DNA from: Cryptomeria japonica
Lineage: Eukaryota; Streptophyta; Pinopsida; Cupressales; Cupressaceae
Length of the DNA stretch: 64,000 bases
Direction of reading: 5' to 3'
Assembly: GCF_030272615.1 (NCBI RefSeq)
Contig: NC_081415.1
Location: 101,166,796-101,230,795 of the forward strand
Shown here: in pieces, positions 22,020 to 32,279 of the stretch
How the letters are laid out: each line of letters starts with the position of its first letter
Position numbering within the stretch: position 1 is the stretch's first letter
Notes under the pieces: model-generated
Seen by the model: the letters and a program-made list of their open reading frames with translations, nothing else
Told to the model about the DNA's origin: nothing
Databases searched by the model: none
Made by a program: the position numbers and the translations under genes

Positions 22020-23747
22020 ATGCGAGAAAGACAACCTATGCATTGGTGGGGTTTTTCGACGGGGGGGAGCAGGCAGGTTTTCGCATCGTGCCCGAAGAGC
22101 GTTTCGATATTCAGCCCGCCATGCAAGAGAATCCCTGCAAAAAACACTTCGGGGTTATTTGAAAGGAGGGATTCGGTCATCAGAGCGGGCATCTATGGGA
22201 TAAATAATGAATTTAGGGCGGAAAGTGCCAAAACCCTGTCGCTTCCCTCCGACGGAAGATGGCAAGTGCATCATTTGAAAAAAACCAGGAAAAAGATGGG
22301 CATTAACAAAGACACTGCTTTAAATATGGACAAGGGCAAATACACAGTTTCAAAGCTTTCTCCGGCAACAGGGGCTAACTTGGTACCGCTCGGGAAAGCT
22401 CGAATTTTTGAGCCTAAACCTAATAATAGGCAGAGGCGCATATGCAACATTCCGGATTATCTAATGGAACCCCAATTCAATTCATATAACAAATATGGGG
22501 TTTTTGTAAAATGGGCCGGTATCAGTGAAGATTTAGAAGAGATTGTCGACTGGTGGTTGGCCCTTTATCTGGAACAGGTAAGTATCACTATCCTGGATAA
22601 TAATTTTCTTGCAATTTTGTGTAAAAATCAGAAAACAAAGGATGACATTCTACATGGTAAGGCTAAATTGTATAGAGGTTTTGGTTTTTTTCGTTGTGAA
22701 TGGATGCCGAATTTTGACCCTCATTCTCAGAATATAAACAAATATCCAAGATGGATTAATTTGGGCTCTTTACCTATCGAATATTTGAATTTTAAAATTT
22801 TGGAATTCATAGGGGAACAGTTCGGGTCCTTTCTGGGCTGCGAAGGGTTAGAAAGAATGATTTCAAACAAAAACACCAAAATCTTAGTTGAATTCGATTG
22901 TAACTCCCGGGTATTGGAACCCACCAAGCTAGTAACAAATAGGGGGGAATGGATCATTCATCCCACCTTCTATGAGGGGGTCATAAATGAATATGATATT
23001 TGGCTGAAACCATGCCTGGCATTGGTTAAAAGCACCGAACACAAGGAAAACCCTATTTCAGAACAGACTGATAAAATCACATTAAATACTATCCATGAAT
23101 ATGCTAACTGCCCTCCTGTTACTAATACAGATGAAAATAATCAAAACAATCTTAGTAATATTAATGACCTTGATAAGATAATAGATGAGGCAAATTCCAT
23201 AAAAGAAGAAGCCTTAGTGGAGATGTCAAAAAGAATCTCCGATTTGGTGGATTCATTGATATCTCCTTCTGAAACAAAATCAGTTGTTAACATGGGGCAA
23301 GAAAATGAGGTAGATCAAGAAGAAATGTCTTCTAGAATGGCTGCTGTTATAGAGGTATTTAATAATAATGAAGTCGAAAATCTCTCCCCGGAAGAAGAAG
23401 CTGAGAAGAGGTTTCTAATTCAGGAACTTCTGGCCTCTTTGGATGCGGGAGATAATAATGAAAATAGGGAAGGAGATAACATCCCTCTCCCTGTCAATGA
23501 CAGCATAGCAGCTCAGTCCCATCCAGGAGAGGACGTCGGAGAAGGAGAGACAATTCCCCATCTACCCTTAGGAATATCAAACATATATGTCGGGAAAAAC
23601 ACCCCTGATTGCGCAAGAGAAGCAAGATGTAGAGGTAGAAAATCTTTAAGCGAATTAAGGTTGCAGGATGGAAATGCAAAAGATCAAGGCAAATTAACTG
23701 CCTTCTTTGATGCTGGGAAGGGGAAGGGCCTTCCCACGGTCCAATGA
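22020..23747 (+). CDS. LINE ORF1: RNA-binding protein with DUF4283-like domain
   Basis: 575 codons, intact. Residues about 140-330 show the DUF4283 pattern found in plant L1 ORF1 proteins: KYGVFVKWAG near the start, then FLAILCKN, RGFGFFRCEWMPNFDP, WINLGSLPIEY and FDCNSR motifs. A classical CCHC knuckle after it is not evident. The C-terminal third is acidic and low in complexity, ending with a short basic patch. ORF1 proteins bind LINE RNA and form the particle needed for retrotransposition. The first ATG at 22020 gives the longest frame, but an internal Met near residue 93 (MGINKDTA) is an alternative start. The stop codon overlaps the start of ORF2 as ATGA. Confidence 0.82.
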   Translation: MRERQPMHWWGFSTGGSRQVFASCPKSVSIFSPPCKRIPAKNTSGLFERRDSVIRAGIYGINNEFRAESAKTLSLPSDGRWQVHHLKKTRKKMGINKDTALNMDKGKYTVSKLSPATGANLVPLGKARIFEPKPNNRQRRICNIPDYLMEPQFNSYNKYGVFVKWAGISEDLEEIVDWWLALYLEQVSITILDNNFLAILCKNQKTKDDILHGKAKLYRGFGFFRCEWMPNFDPHSQNINKYPRWINLGSLPIEYLNFKILEFIGEQFGSFLGCEGLERMISNKNTKILVEFDCNSRVLEPTKLVTNRGEWIIHPTFYEGVINEYDIWLKPCLALVKSTEHKENPISEQTDKITLNTIHEYANCPPVTNTDENNQNNLSNINDLDKIIDEANSIKEEALVEMSKRISDLVDSLISPSETKSVVNMGQENEVDQEEMSSRMAAVIEVFNNNEVENLSPEEEAEKRFLIQELLASLDAGDNNENREGDNIPLPVNDSIAAQSHPGEDVGEGETIPHLPLGISNIYVGKNTPDCAREARCRGRKSLSELRLQDGNAKDQGKLTAFFDAGKGKGLPTVQ

Positions 23748-26700
23748 AAATCTCCTTGTGGAATGTTAGGGGCATGAATGCCCCTAACAAACAGCGTCTA
23801 ATTAGACGCAACATCATTAAATGGAAACATGACATTGTTCTCCTTCAAGAAACCAAATTAGCCCAGGTAGAAGCCGAGGCTTTTAAAAGGAAATTAGGTC
23901 TTCTAAGCTGGGAATTTGTGGAAGCCAGGGGTGCCTCTGGAGGATTAGGTATCATTTGGAATCCGCGTAACATATTATTCTGTCCATTAGCAGGAAACAG
24001 AAACTGGCTATTGGGAAAGGTTACAAGCAAACACAGTAAGCTCACATTTACCCTTATAAACATCTATGGTCCGATTCCAGATGCTGGAAAACGCAAAGTT
24101 TGGTCAGAAATCTCGTCTATGATGGAAATAGATCCCTCTTCCCCTGTTATTCTAGGAGGGGACTTCAATGCTATCCTAAACTTATCAGAGAAAAAGGGTG
24201 GTACACGTAGGGAACCTCAATCCTTAAAAGACTTTAGAGAGTGGGTTGCTCTGAACAATCTGATTGATATAGAAACTAGTAATGGTATGTATACCTGGTA
24301 CAATAGAAGATCAAGCTTTACTCAAATCGCTGAGAGATTAGACAGATTCCTTTTTAAAGGGAATATGAGCGATCTAGCAATTAACCTCTCAGCTTCATTA
24401 CTCCCTTCGTCAGGATCAGATCACTATCCTATCATCCTCAATATTGAGGGAGAGGCTACACCGAGGTGCTGCCCCTTCAAGTTTGAAAAAATGTGGATGC
24501 AAAATCCGGATTTCTTCGATCTCGTGGCCAGGTGGTGGTCGGAGGTTAATTTCCAGGGTTCAAAAATGTTCTGCCTTGTAAACAAATTAAAACATCTTAA
24601 AAGCAAGTTATTGAAATGGAATAACGAAGTCTTCGGTAATATTTTTGAAACTAAAATTTCATTAGAAAAAGAAATTGCAGACCTCAATGAAAAGGTGTTT
24701 AGACTTGGGATGGATCAGGAGAGCTTCCTCAAGGAAAAGGAGCTCTTCGGGAAATATGAGGATACGCTTACAAAAGAAGAAATTTTTTGGAAACAGAAAT
24801 CTAGAGAGAATTGGCTTCATAATGGGGATAGGAATACTAAGTTCTTCCACAACAGTACAAAAAATAGGAGGATCACCAATAGTATTCACAAGATCATGAG
24901 AAATAATGGCATCCTTCTAGAAGATCAAAAAGACATCGCTACAGAAGCGGTGAACCACTTCAAAACTTTATTTAGTTCGGAATCTTCCCCCAAAGATGCA
25001 AATTTAGCTTTGCTTAGGAATATTCCTAAGATCGTAACCGAAAATCAAAACAAAGCACTTTGCAACAAATTTTCAGAATCTGAAGTAAAATTAGCTTTGG
25101 GGCAACTTAACTCGGACAAAGCTCCCGGTCCCGATGGTTTTCCAGCTTGCTTTTTCCAAAAATGCTGGCACATTATTGGTAAGGAGGTGGTGGATGCTTT
25201 GGAAGCCGTAAGAAATTCTGGAACTATTTTAAGGGAGATCAACAATACTTTCATAACTTTGATTCCTAAGAAAGAGGAATCAAGAAACTTTGATGATTTC
25301 CGACCTATTTCCTTATGCAACACAATCTACAAGCTTTTTACAAAAAATTTAGCGAATAGATTGAAGGGCATTCTCCCTTGCATAATTTCAGAGGAACAGA
25401 CAGGATTTGTTCCAGGCAGATCCATATTCGATGGCATTATTGTGGCGCAAGAAGTCATGCACTCGTTACAACTAAATTGTTCTGCAGCTATGATGATCAA
25501 ATTAGACATCAAAAAGGCATATGACAGAGTTGATTGGAGATTTTTGTGTAAATGTTTAGAATCCTTTGGGTTTTCTAAACAATGGATCAATTTAATTTTT
25601 GAATGCATCTCATCTCCCAGGATATCATTACTTATTAATGGTTCTCCAGCAGGCTTCTTCCAGATATCCAGAGGGATTAGACAAGGGGATCCTTTATCCC
25701 CTTTCTTATTCATCATAATGGCAGAGGGCCTTGGGAGAATCATTTCATGTGCTCGCATGAACCAGATTATTAAAGGCATTAAAATCACTAATGGATTGGA
25801 GGCTATCACTCACCAGCAGTTTGCGGATGACACATTGCTGATGGGATGTGCGAATAGGTCGGAAGCCATGGCTTTCAAAAGGATTCTTGACATTTATGCT
25901 TTAGCCTCGGGTCAGGAATTAAACAAGAACAAATCGGAAATCTTTTTCTTCCATACTTCGCAGAACTTAGAAACAGATATATGTAATATTTTTGGGTTTG
26001 ATAGAGGGAAATTGCCCTGTAAATATTTAGGGATTCCGTTGGATAAGGGAAACAATTTAATCTCATTATGGAAAGGTATCCTCGATAAGATGGATCTCAG
26101 GTTGAACTCTTGGAAGAATAAATGCCTCTCTTCGGCTGGGAGGATTACTTTACTTAAAGCCGTTTTGGCAGCTATTTCGATATATCAAATGTCCTGCCAG
26201 CAGTTACCTAAAGGAGCTCGGCTCGATATGATTAAAAAGATGAGGAAGTTCTTTTGGAATATGGATTCAGACAAAAAGAAATTCGCATTAATTGCTTGGG
26301 ACAAAATTAGCCATCCTATCAATTTAGGGGGAGTTGGCATCAAAGATATGGGGACTCAAAACTTGGCACTGGGGGCGAAATTAGTCTGGAAAATGTACTC
26401 GGATCCAAATCTTAAATGGGTAAGGATCCTCAAAGCTAAATATCTTACTAATTCCAATCCTGATAGTATTTTGAGGACGGAAATAGTACCCAAAGGATCC
26501 AAAGTTTGGAATTTCATGATGGAATGTAGAAAGGTGATTAGGGATTATCTTTCTTGGGATATCGCGGATGGTTCTGAGGCTCTGTTCTGGGAAGATTCCT
26601 GGGGGGGCTATCCAGCTTTAGACAAAACTGGTATTATCCTAGAAGGTATAGATCATTGCAAAGCTATCAGGGGTAGGTTTGTTAAGGATTATATCAAGCT

Positions 26701-26944
26701 TAGCTCCAATGATCCCGCTATGGGTTGGGAGTGGAAACCCCTTGATGAGATGAATTTGTCAAATTCTGATATGGAGATCCTCTGGAATAATTTGAAGCAT
26801 AGGCAATTTTCATTACATTCTGGGAAAGACAGGATAATATGGGTGGGCAGCTCGTCTGGCATTTACAAAGCCAAAGAAGGATATTCACTTTTAAAACTCA
26901 ATCGAGCTGCGACCTATCCTATTATTCCGATTAGCCTTTGCTAG
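23744..26944 (+). CDS. LINE ORF2: endonuclease and reverse transcriptase (ends at premature stop)
   Basis: 1,066 codons to a TAG at 26942; the gene originally continued to 27957. The N-terminal APE-type endonuclease has its catalytic signatures intact: WNVRG at residues 6-10, LLQETK near 35, GGDFNAIL near 140 and SGSDHYPI near 225. The reverse transcriptase follows with FRPISLCN, KLDIKKAYDRVDW, GIRQGDPLSP, QFADDTLL (near residue 692) and KYLGIPL. All active-site aspartates are present. This enzyme nicks the target and copies the LINE RNA at the nick. The start is fixed by the ATGA overlap with ORF1, which suggests translation by re-initiation. The single stop probably arose from a TGG or CAG codon. 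Confidence 0.93.
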   Translation: MKISLWNVRGMNAPNKQRLIRRNIIKWKHDIVLLQETKLAQVEAEAFKRKLGLLSWEFVEARGASGGLGIIWNPRNILFCPLAGNRNWLLGKVTSKHSKLTFTLINIYGPIPDAGKRKVWSEISSMMEIDPSSPVILGGDFNAILNLSEKKGGTRREPQSLKDFREWVALNNLIDIETSNGMYTWYNRRSSFTQIAERLDRFLFKGNMSDLAINLSASLLPSSGSDHYPIILNIEGEATPRCCPFKFEKMWMQNPDFFDLVARWWSEVNFQGSKMFCLVNKLKHLKSKLLKWNNEVFGNIFETKISLEKEIADLNEKVFRLGMDQESFLKEKELFGKYEDTLTKEEIFWKQKSRENWLHNGDRNTKFFHNSTKNRRITNSIHKIMRNNGILLEDQKDIATEAVNHFKTLFSSESSPKDANLALLRNIPKIVTENQNKALCNKFSESEVKLALGQLNSDKAPGPDGFPACFFQKCWHIIGKEVVDALEAVRNSGTILREINNTFITLIPKKEESRNFDDFRPISLCNTIYKLFTKNLANRLKGILPCIISEEQTGFVPGRSIFDGIIVAQEVMHSLQLNCSAAMMIKLDIKKAYDRVDWRFLCKCLESFGFSKQWINLIFECISSPRISLLINGSPAGFFQISRGIRQGDPLSPFLFIIMAEGLGRIISCARMNQIIKGIKITNGLEAITHQQFADDTLLMGCANRSEAMAFKRILDIYALASGQELNKNKSEIFFFHTSQNLETDICNIFGFDRGKLPCKYLGIPLDKGNNLISLWKGILDKMDLRLNSWKNKCLSSAGRITLLKAVLAAISIYQMSCQQLPKGARLDMIKKMRKFFWNMDSDKKKFALIAWDKISHPINLGGVGIKDMGTQNLALGAKLVWKMYSDPNLKWVRILKAKYLTNSNPDSILRTEIVPKGSKVWNFMMECRKVIRDYLSWDIADGSEALFWEDSWGGYPALDKTGIILEGIDHCKAIRGRFVKDYIKLSSNDPAMGWEWKPLDEMNLSNSDMEILWNNLKHRQFSLHSGKDRIIWVGSSSGIYKAKEGYSLLKLNRAATYPIIPISLC

Positions 26945-27957
26945 AATAACATTGGTCTCCCTAAAGCTGGGTTCTTCTCATGGGCAGCTTTCCAAAAAAG
27001 GATTCTTACCTCAGACTGGTTCTCAAAATTAGGTTTCCAGGGCCCTTCAAGATGTCCTCTCTGTGAATCTGAGGAAGAAAATGCGGACCACCTGCTTCTC
27101 AATTGCAGTTTCAGTCAGAGATGCTGGGATTGGCTCTGCTCAAGCCTTGGATGGCTGACGTCGAGACCTAGGGACATTTTAGAATGGCTGACCAGTTGGC
27201 AACCTCCTCACACAAAGGATATATATCACTCAGTGTGGTTCATTTCCCCGGCAATCCTCATTTGGGAAATATGGAAGGAGAGAAACAGGCGGATCTTCAA
27301 AGAATCTAAATTGAGGGTAGAATCCCTTCTAAATAAAATCGAAGCAACAATTGTGGAAAAAATCAATAATAATCTTAGATATACACAGGAAAAGTCCATT
27401 AACTTATCCAGATGGGATGAGGTCCTTCGATCTAAATGGTTGGGTTTGATAATTCCCCCGTTTATTGGGAAAGGTGGGAATCAGGCTGAGATGGATAGGA
27501 AGCTAACAAAATGGGCTCCTCCCAGAATGGGCTGGGCTAAGCTTAACTTTGATGGCGCGTCCCGTGGGAACCCGGGGGTAGCAGGCATTGGGTGTGCTAT
27601 CCATCAAGACAACGGTGATCTTATAGCTAGCATAAATAAGCCCATAGGTGTGGTTCCAATAACATGGCTGAGTTTTTAGCTTTGCGGGAGGGTCTGATTT
27701 TAGCTAAATCACTCAAGATTAGATATCTGGAAATTGAAGGTGATTCGTCATTAACTATAAATGCAGTCAGGACTAGGGAAGTTACCAACTGGAGATTGAA
27801 AACGGAATTAAAAAGTATTCTGGATCTGATCAAATACTTTGAGGAAACTTCGGTCAAGCATATCTATCGAGAGGGTAACTCTATAGCTGACAAGCTAGCT
27901 AATCTAGGGGCAGATGGTTATTCGTCGGTCTTTAGGAAAGATCCTCCCTCGGATTAA
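26945..27957 (+). pseudogene. LINE ORF2 remainder: zinc-finger region and RNase H, with frameshift
   Basis: Continues the ORF2 frame after the TAG. The zf-RVT region shows GFFSWAAFQKR, then CPLCESEEENADHLLLNC (27050-27115). The RNase H follows with LNFDGASRGNPGVAGIG (first Asp, about 27550), then, after a frameshift near 27650, MAEFLALREG (Glu), IEGDSS (Asp, 27735) and IADKLANLG near the end. A one-base loss just before 27660 explains the shift: the upstream frame stops at 27677-27679, while the downstream frame carries the rest to 27955. All four RNase H catalytic positions appear to be kept. The intact ORF2 would be about 1,400 codons. Confidence 0.88.
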
Positions 27958-30236
27958 TACTTTGACGCTGACCATGCCAATACCTCACTTCACTCCTCTC
28001 CAAGTCCTCTCCTTGGACCTCTTGTATATAACCTAGGAATTGCGGTCAGGGTATCCTTGGTACAGCACTTTTGAAATCTAAGCTTCAGACTAGTATGTAT
28101 TGTTATATATACAGAAATATATATATATGATCACATATACATATATGTATATATTTGTAGACTCATATTAATACAAATATACACATATATATATATCCAT
28201 ATCTATAGATACATGTATATATACACAACCTTATTCATAAACATATATACACATACTCATATATATATATATATATATGTGTATGTATGTGGGTGTAAAT
28301 AGATGCACATTCACTTACACTCACACATATATACATATATATAAATCAGAGATTATATATATATGAGTGTGTGTATACAAGTTCAAAAACTAACTCATAT
28401 AAGCTTGATCCATCTTCTTCTTACCTGTAAAGGGGTGGCTCGGGAGTATAGCAAGGTGTTAGGATGTTATCGGTTATTCTTTTTCTGGCTCAAGCTGGCC
28501 TTCCCTCCAATGCATGTTAACTGTGGTTTTATCGCCCTGGCTGCGTGGTTATTGTCTGCATTGGCAGATTTGATGACTTTTATGACATTCACTGAGGTTG
28601 TCGTGCCATGTGTTTTCAAGTTATGGTTCTCTTGCTATTTATTGTATGACATTCTTGATTCTTTGCACCGACTGATAGCCCTGTGTACATTGGGGACAGT
28701 TAGTTCTGATTGCTGTTGCATGTTTAGTGGTAAAGCTGTGGTACTGTTCATGTCTTGGTTTTAGTTATCTGCGAGGTTGCATAATATATGAATATATAAA
28801 CATTCTAACAAATAAACACATTCATATATATATATATGTGTATGTGGGTGGGTGTAAATAGATAACCAGATTATTACACACACACAAATATACATATATA
28901 CATACAGACACTATATATATATGAGTTGGTATATATATACTCAAATTCTAACTCAGCAATATCCTTATTCAAACTGTCACATATGCATGTTTCATCCTCC
29001 CCTCTCATGCCCCTGTTTGTGGGTAAAGGGATGCTTCAGGAGTTTTAATTGAAGTTGGTTGATGCCGGGTATTCATGTTCTGGCTCATGCTGGTTTACAC
29101 TCCTCTGCAGGGTATCTATGTTGAGTATTCTCCGGGCAGCTCGGGTGTAGTCTTCATTTTGGCAGATATGATATCTTTTTATGACTATTGGGGTTTGCCA
29201 GGCTATGTGTATTTTGTTAAAGTCTCTGGCTGTGTTATTTTTGATATTATTGACTCATTGCTTCTTTGTGATTGATATTAGCCCTGTCTTTTACTTAGAG
29301 GCCAGGTTACACTAGTTCCTGGTGCAGTTATAGGGGTATTAGTTGTGATAATTGGACTTTTCTATATCGAGTGGGGTTCACTTGGGTCTTTACTATCTTC
29401 TGCGAATTAATGGAATGGCTTTTGGAGGGCAGTTGAGATCAGTCCTATCTTTGTTTCAGATCTGTTACAGGTCCTATTGTCTCTGTACAGATCCTTTATT
29501 CTTTTGGTTGTTTTTCTCCTACACCCAGACATATATTTCTCTATGAACTTTTGTTTTGATTCATGATCTTGGCAGACTCCATGATAATCTCGTATATTGA
29601 CATTTATATGTGCATACAATGGCATATTAATTTATTTTGGTTATGGAGCATCAGAAGTAAGCTGTGTCAAGAGTGATTAAGAAATTGACATTTCTCATTG
29701 GTGTAGGCAGAATTGTAGCCTGGATACTCTCTTAAATTGAATCCTAAAAGGTGAAAATGGTCTCAAGCTAAGGGTTATCCAGGCTACAATCCTCTTACAT
29801 AAAATAGAAAAGATGCTATTATTCATTGAAGGATTTTTACATATTATCATGCTTACTATGCTACTAACAGTTTGACAGAGCATGTTGCAATAAGGTTTTT
29901 GCAGATGCAGGATTCAGGTCCTAAAGTTAAAGCTCGAAGTTTCAGTGGTTTCTCCTTTTTTGTGTGAAGACGGGTACATCCAGAGTTTGGTGCGAGATTT
30001 TATGCACAAAAAGAAACTTAAAATGTCTTATTAAGACAGTTATCTCCCTCAGATGAGGAATTGTAAAAAAATTTTTATTCAGTTGTTCTGATATCTGATC
30101 CCTTAAGGGATCTGGGCTAGACCGGAGGTTTTCTTAGCTCCATTCTTTCCTACCGGTGCCCACACTGAATGGAGTTTGTAAAAATTTTACAAATGAAATA
30201 AAAATGCGGCTTCGGCCTTTTATTGATCAAAAAAAA
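27958..30236 (+). other. LINE 3' UTR with TA arrays and internal duplication
   Basis: 2.3 kb between the end of RNase H and the A-tail. Two related blocks, about 28260-28790 and 28820-29300, each begin with a TA/TG microsatellite (TATGTGTATGTG-like) and GTGGGTGTAAATAGAT, then continue with alignable unique sequence (TTCTGGCTCA.GCTGG, TTTGGCAGAT.TGAT). The last 150 bases hold ATCTGATCCCTTAAGGGATC, a perfect palindrome around TTAAGGGATC arms, which could fold near the 3' end where ORF2 protein binds. Open frames here have no coding character. Confidence 0.7.
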
Positions 30237-30254
30237 ATATTGAAATACTATTTA
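30237..30254. repeat. LINE target-site duplication, 3' copy
   Basis: Second copy of ATATTGAAATACTATTTA immediately after the A-tail; see 21907-21924. Confidence 0.92.
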
Positions 30255-30529
30255 AATATAAAATATGGATGATTAATCTATAATTTTTAATTTTTAATGG
30301 GAAAATAAACAATATGAGCTAATTACCTATCAAATCAATTGACTAACTAAAGGCAACATAATTATTTTAATTAACTAAATTAATGTAAAAAAATATTCTT
30401 TTCTTTTTGGTCTCCTATGTGATTTGAGCATAGTCTTGTGTATGTGTTGTCTTGTTTTGTGTTTTCTTGGATAAAGGAAATGCGATTGGATTGAAAGTGG
30501 TACTTACAATTCAAATTGTACTAATATAA
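30255..30529. other. Unassigned AT-rich spacer
   Basis: No gene or recognisable repeat. It continues the sequence that lay to the right of the LINE target site before insertion. Confidence 0.5.
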
Positions 30530-32180
30530 TAAAAAGAAAGAATTTCAAAATAAATGCAAAATCTAAGAAGAATAATAGAATGTTATTGCAGATTATTTGG
30601 CTAACAAGGCTATTGTTGAATGTGCTGAGTATTTGGAAGTCCCCCCTCAGGATATTCCCACTTCTTGCATTAGTATTCTTTTTTAAGTTTGATTTACCGT
30701 GGTCTATAGCCTTCATCACACTCCATCATGGGTGTGGTTTTTCTTTCATGTATTACATCAGGGAGGGTGTTGTCTGGCCTTATGGCAACACTTTTGTTGA
30801 TGGCATACTTGGTAAGTATTTCCTCATGGAGCAAGGAGGGTTTTGGTGCTGCATTCATTTGGTCTATACCCTATTTGTTGAATTGTTCTAGCACTTTCTT
30901 TGGCTTACCCTTGCTCAGTTGGTTGTGATGTGTCTAATTTTTTATGGGATTGATGCTTCCTATTTCTCATGATATTATTCTGCTTTTCTAGCTATTATTG
31001 GTGAGTTGGTAGTATGAATATTCGAGCTCAAGTTGATCATTACTTGCGTGTCTATTGTTATGAATTGGCATATTCTTCTCATTTCACTTTGCAGGTTGGT
31101 GATTTTGATTGGTAATCATGCTAAGGTAAGTTTGTGTAGGATAGTTTGGTTATCATTGCTTGGTTGCCTTCCCGGTTTACCATCTACTTGCATGATTGTG
31201 TAATGATGGTTGCTTTGAGCTGGCAGAGCCTTATCATTTTATCTGTAGATTGTTTTTGATTTGGTAATCAGTGGGGGCTAATCTTCTGTAGTATGGTTTT
31301 GGCACATCATTGTTGGGTGCCTTCATTTTCGCAGCTTGGTTACTTCTTTCATGGTTATGTTATGTCAATCATGTTATGCTCACTCCTCTTGCATGTTGTT
31401 TTGCTTATCATAGAGAGGAATATTGGTTACTACTCATTCTGTGAGGCTTCATGCTTGGTTTTTATTGTTTTCATGATGATACCTTTGTTGGATTGGTTCA
31501 TATCTGGGCTCTGCCAGTGCTCTTCTCATGTTTTTCCTTCTATAGTGTTTCTTTTTATGTGTTAAGATGTTCTATTTTGTTTGGAAGACATTGGTTAGGT
31601 TTGGAGGATGGTGGTTGTCTTCGAGATCTTGGAACTTGCAGATAGTTTGGTATACGAGATGGTTTCTCATCTTTCTATTATTTTCTTGGCTTCCTTTGTG
31701 GGCTATTCTTTGGCTTGGCCTTATTTTGGTTCCTCGAGGTCTTTAGCATCCTCTCCTTCTTCTTCTTTGGATTATATTATGCTTGCTCATGATGTTTGTC
31801 TTGGCAGCATCTCTTATAATGATTTCTCTTCTTGTTCTTAGTATCATACTAATCAGTGGATTGGATAACTGTGCTTTATATACAGGGGTGGCTCGAGCTC
31901 GAATCTTTTTGGCTGATCTTTTGGTTTTTTGGATGGATGTTGTTATTCCTGATGTTTCACATTGATAGTTTCCTCTTGTATGCCTCTTATGGCAGCTTCC
32001 TTTATATCTAATGAAGATTGTTATGTAATTGGGAAGGATTTTTTGTGGATTGTGCCCGTGGGCTTCTTGTAATGGGTAGATAGGCTTGTTTTATTTGAGC
32101 AATATTGAAGGGTTTTCTTACTAGTTCTTTCCATTCAATGCTCTTTGAACTAGACACCCTATAAAAAAACAAAAAATATT
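30530..32180 (+). mobile_element. Possible 5'-truncated LINE, 3' UTR only
   Basis: T/G-rich with no coding character, and similar in style to the 3' UTR of the full-length LINE (phrases such as AGGGGTGGCTCG and GGCTGATCTTTTGG recur). It ends in CTATAAAAAAACAAAAAAT, a plausible degraded A-tail at 32160-32178. A nine-base TAATATAAT is found on both sides (about 30521 and 32181), which could be a target-site duplication. Many short open frames here are chance. Confidence 0.3.
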
Positions 32181-32279
32181 AATATAATTAAGTGGTTTAT
32201 CCACTTTTATCCAAAAAATAAAAATAGAATGTTGTAGATCCAAGCATGGTGAAGAATTACATAATTCGTTTGCCCACTA

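Larger units (their letters stand above)
21925..30236 (+). mobile_element. Full-length L1-type LINE
   Basis: An 8.3-kb non-LTR retrotransposon bounded by an 18-bp duplication and ending in a short A-tail (30229-30236). The order is a short 5' part, ORF1, ORF2 with endonuclease, reverse transcriptase, zinc-finger region and RNase H, then a 2.3-kb 3' UTR. The RNase H at the end of ORF2 is the variant known from plant L1 elements. One stop and one frameshift are the only clear defects in ORF2, and the duplication is perfect, so the insertion is fairly recent. Confidence 0.93.

Noticed and set aside
28363-29546. Open frames in the LINE 3' UTR resembling membrane proteins
   Set aside because: Hydrophobic character comes from T-rich sequence; they lie in the duplicated 3' UTR and do not agree between the two copies.
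30580-31965. Several plus-strand hydrophobic open frames
   Set aside because: T/G-rich sequence with no domain pattern, overlapping in different frames; treated as UTR-like.
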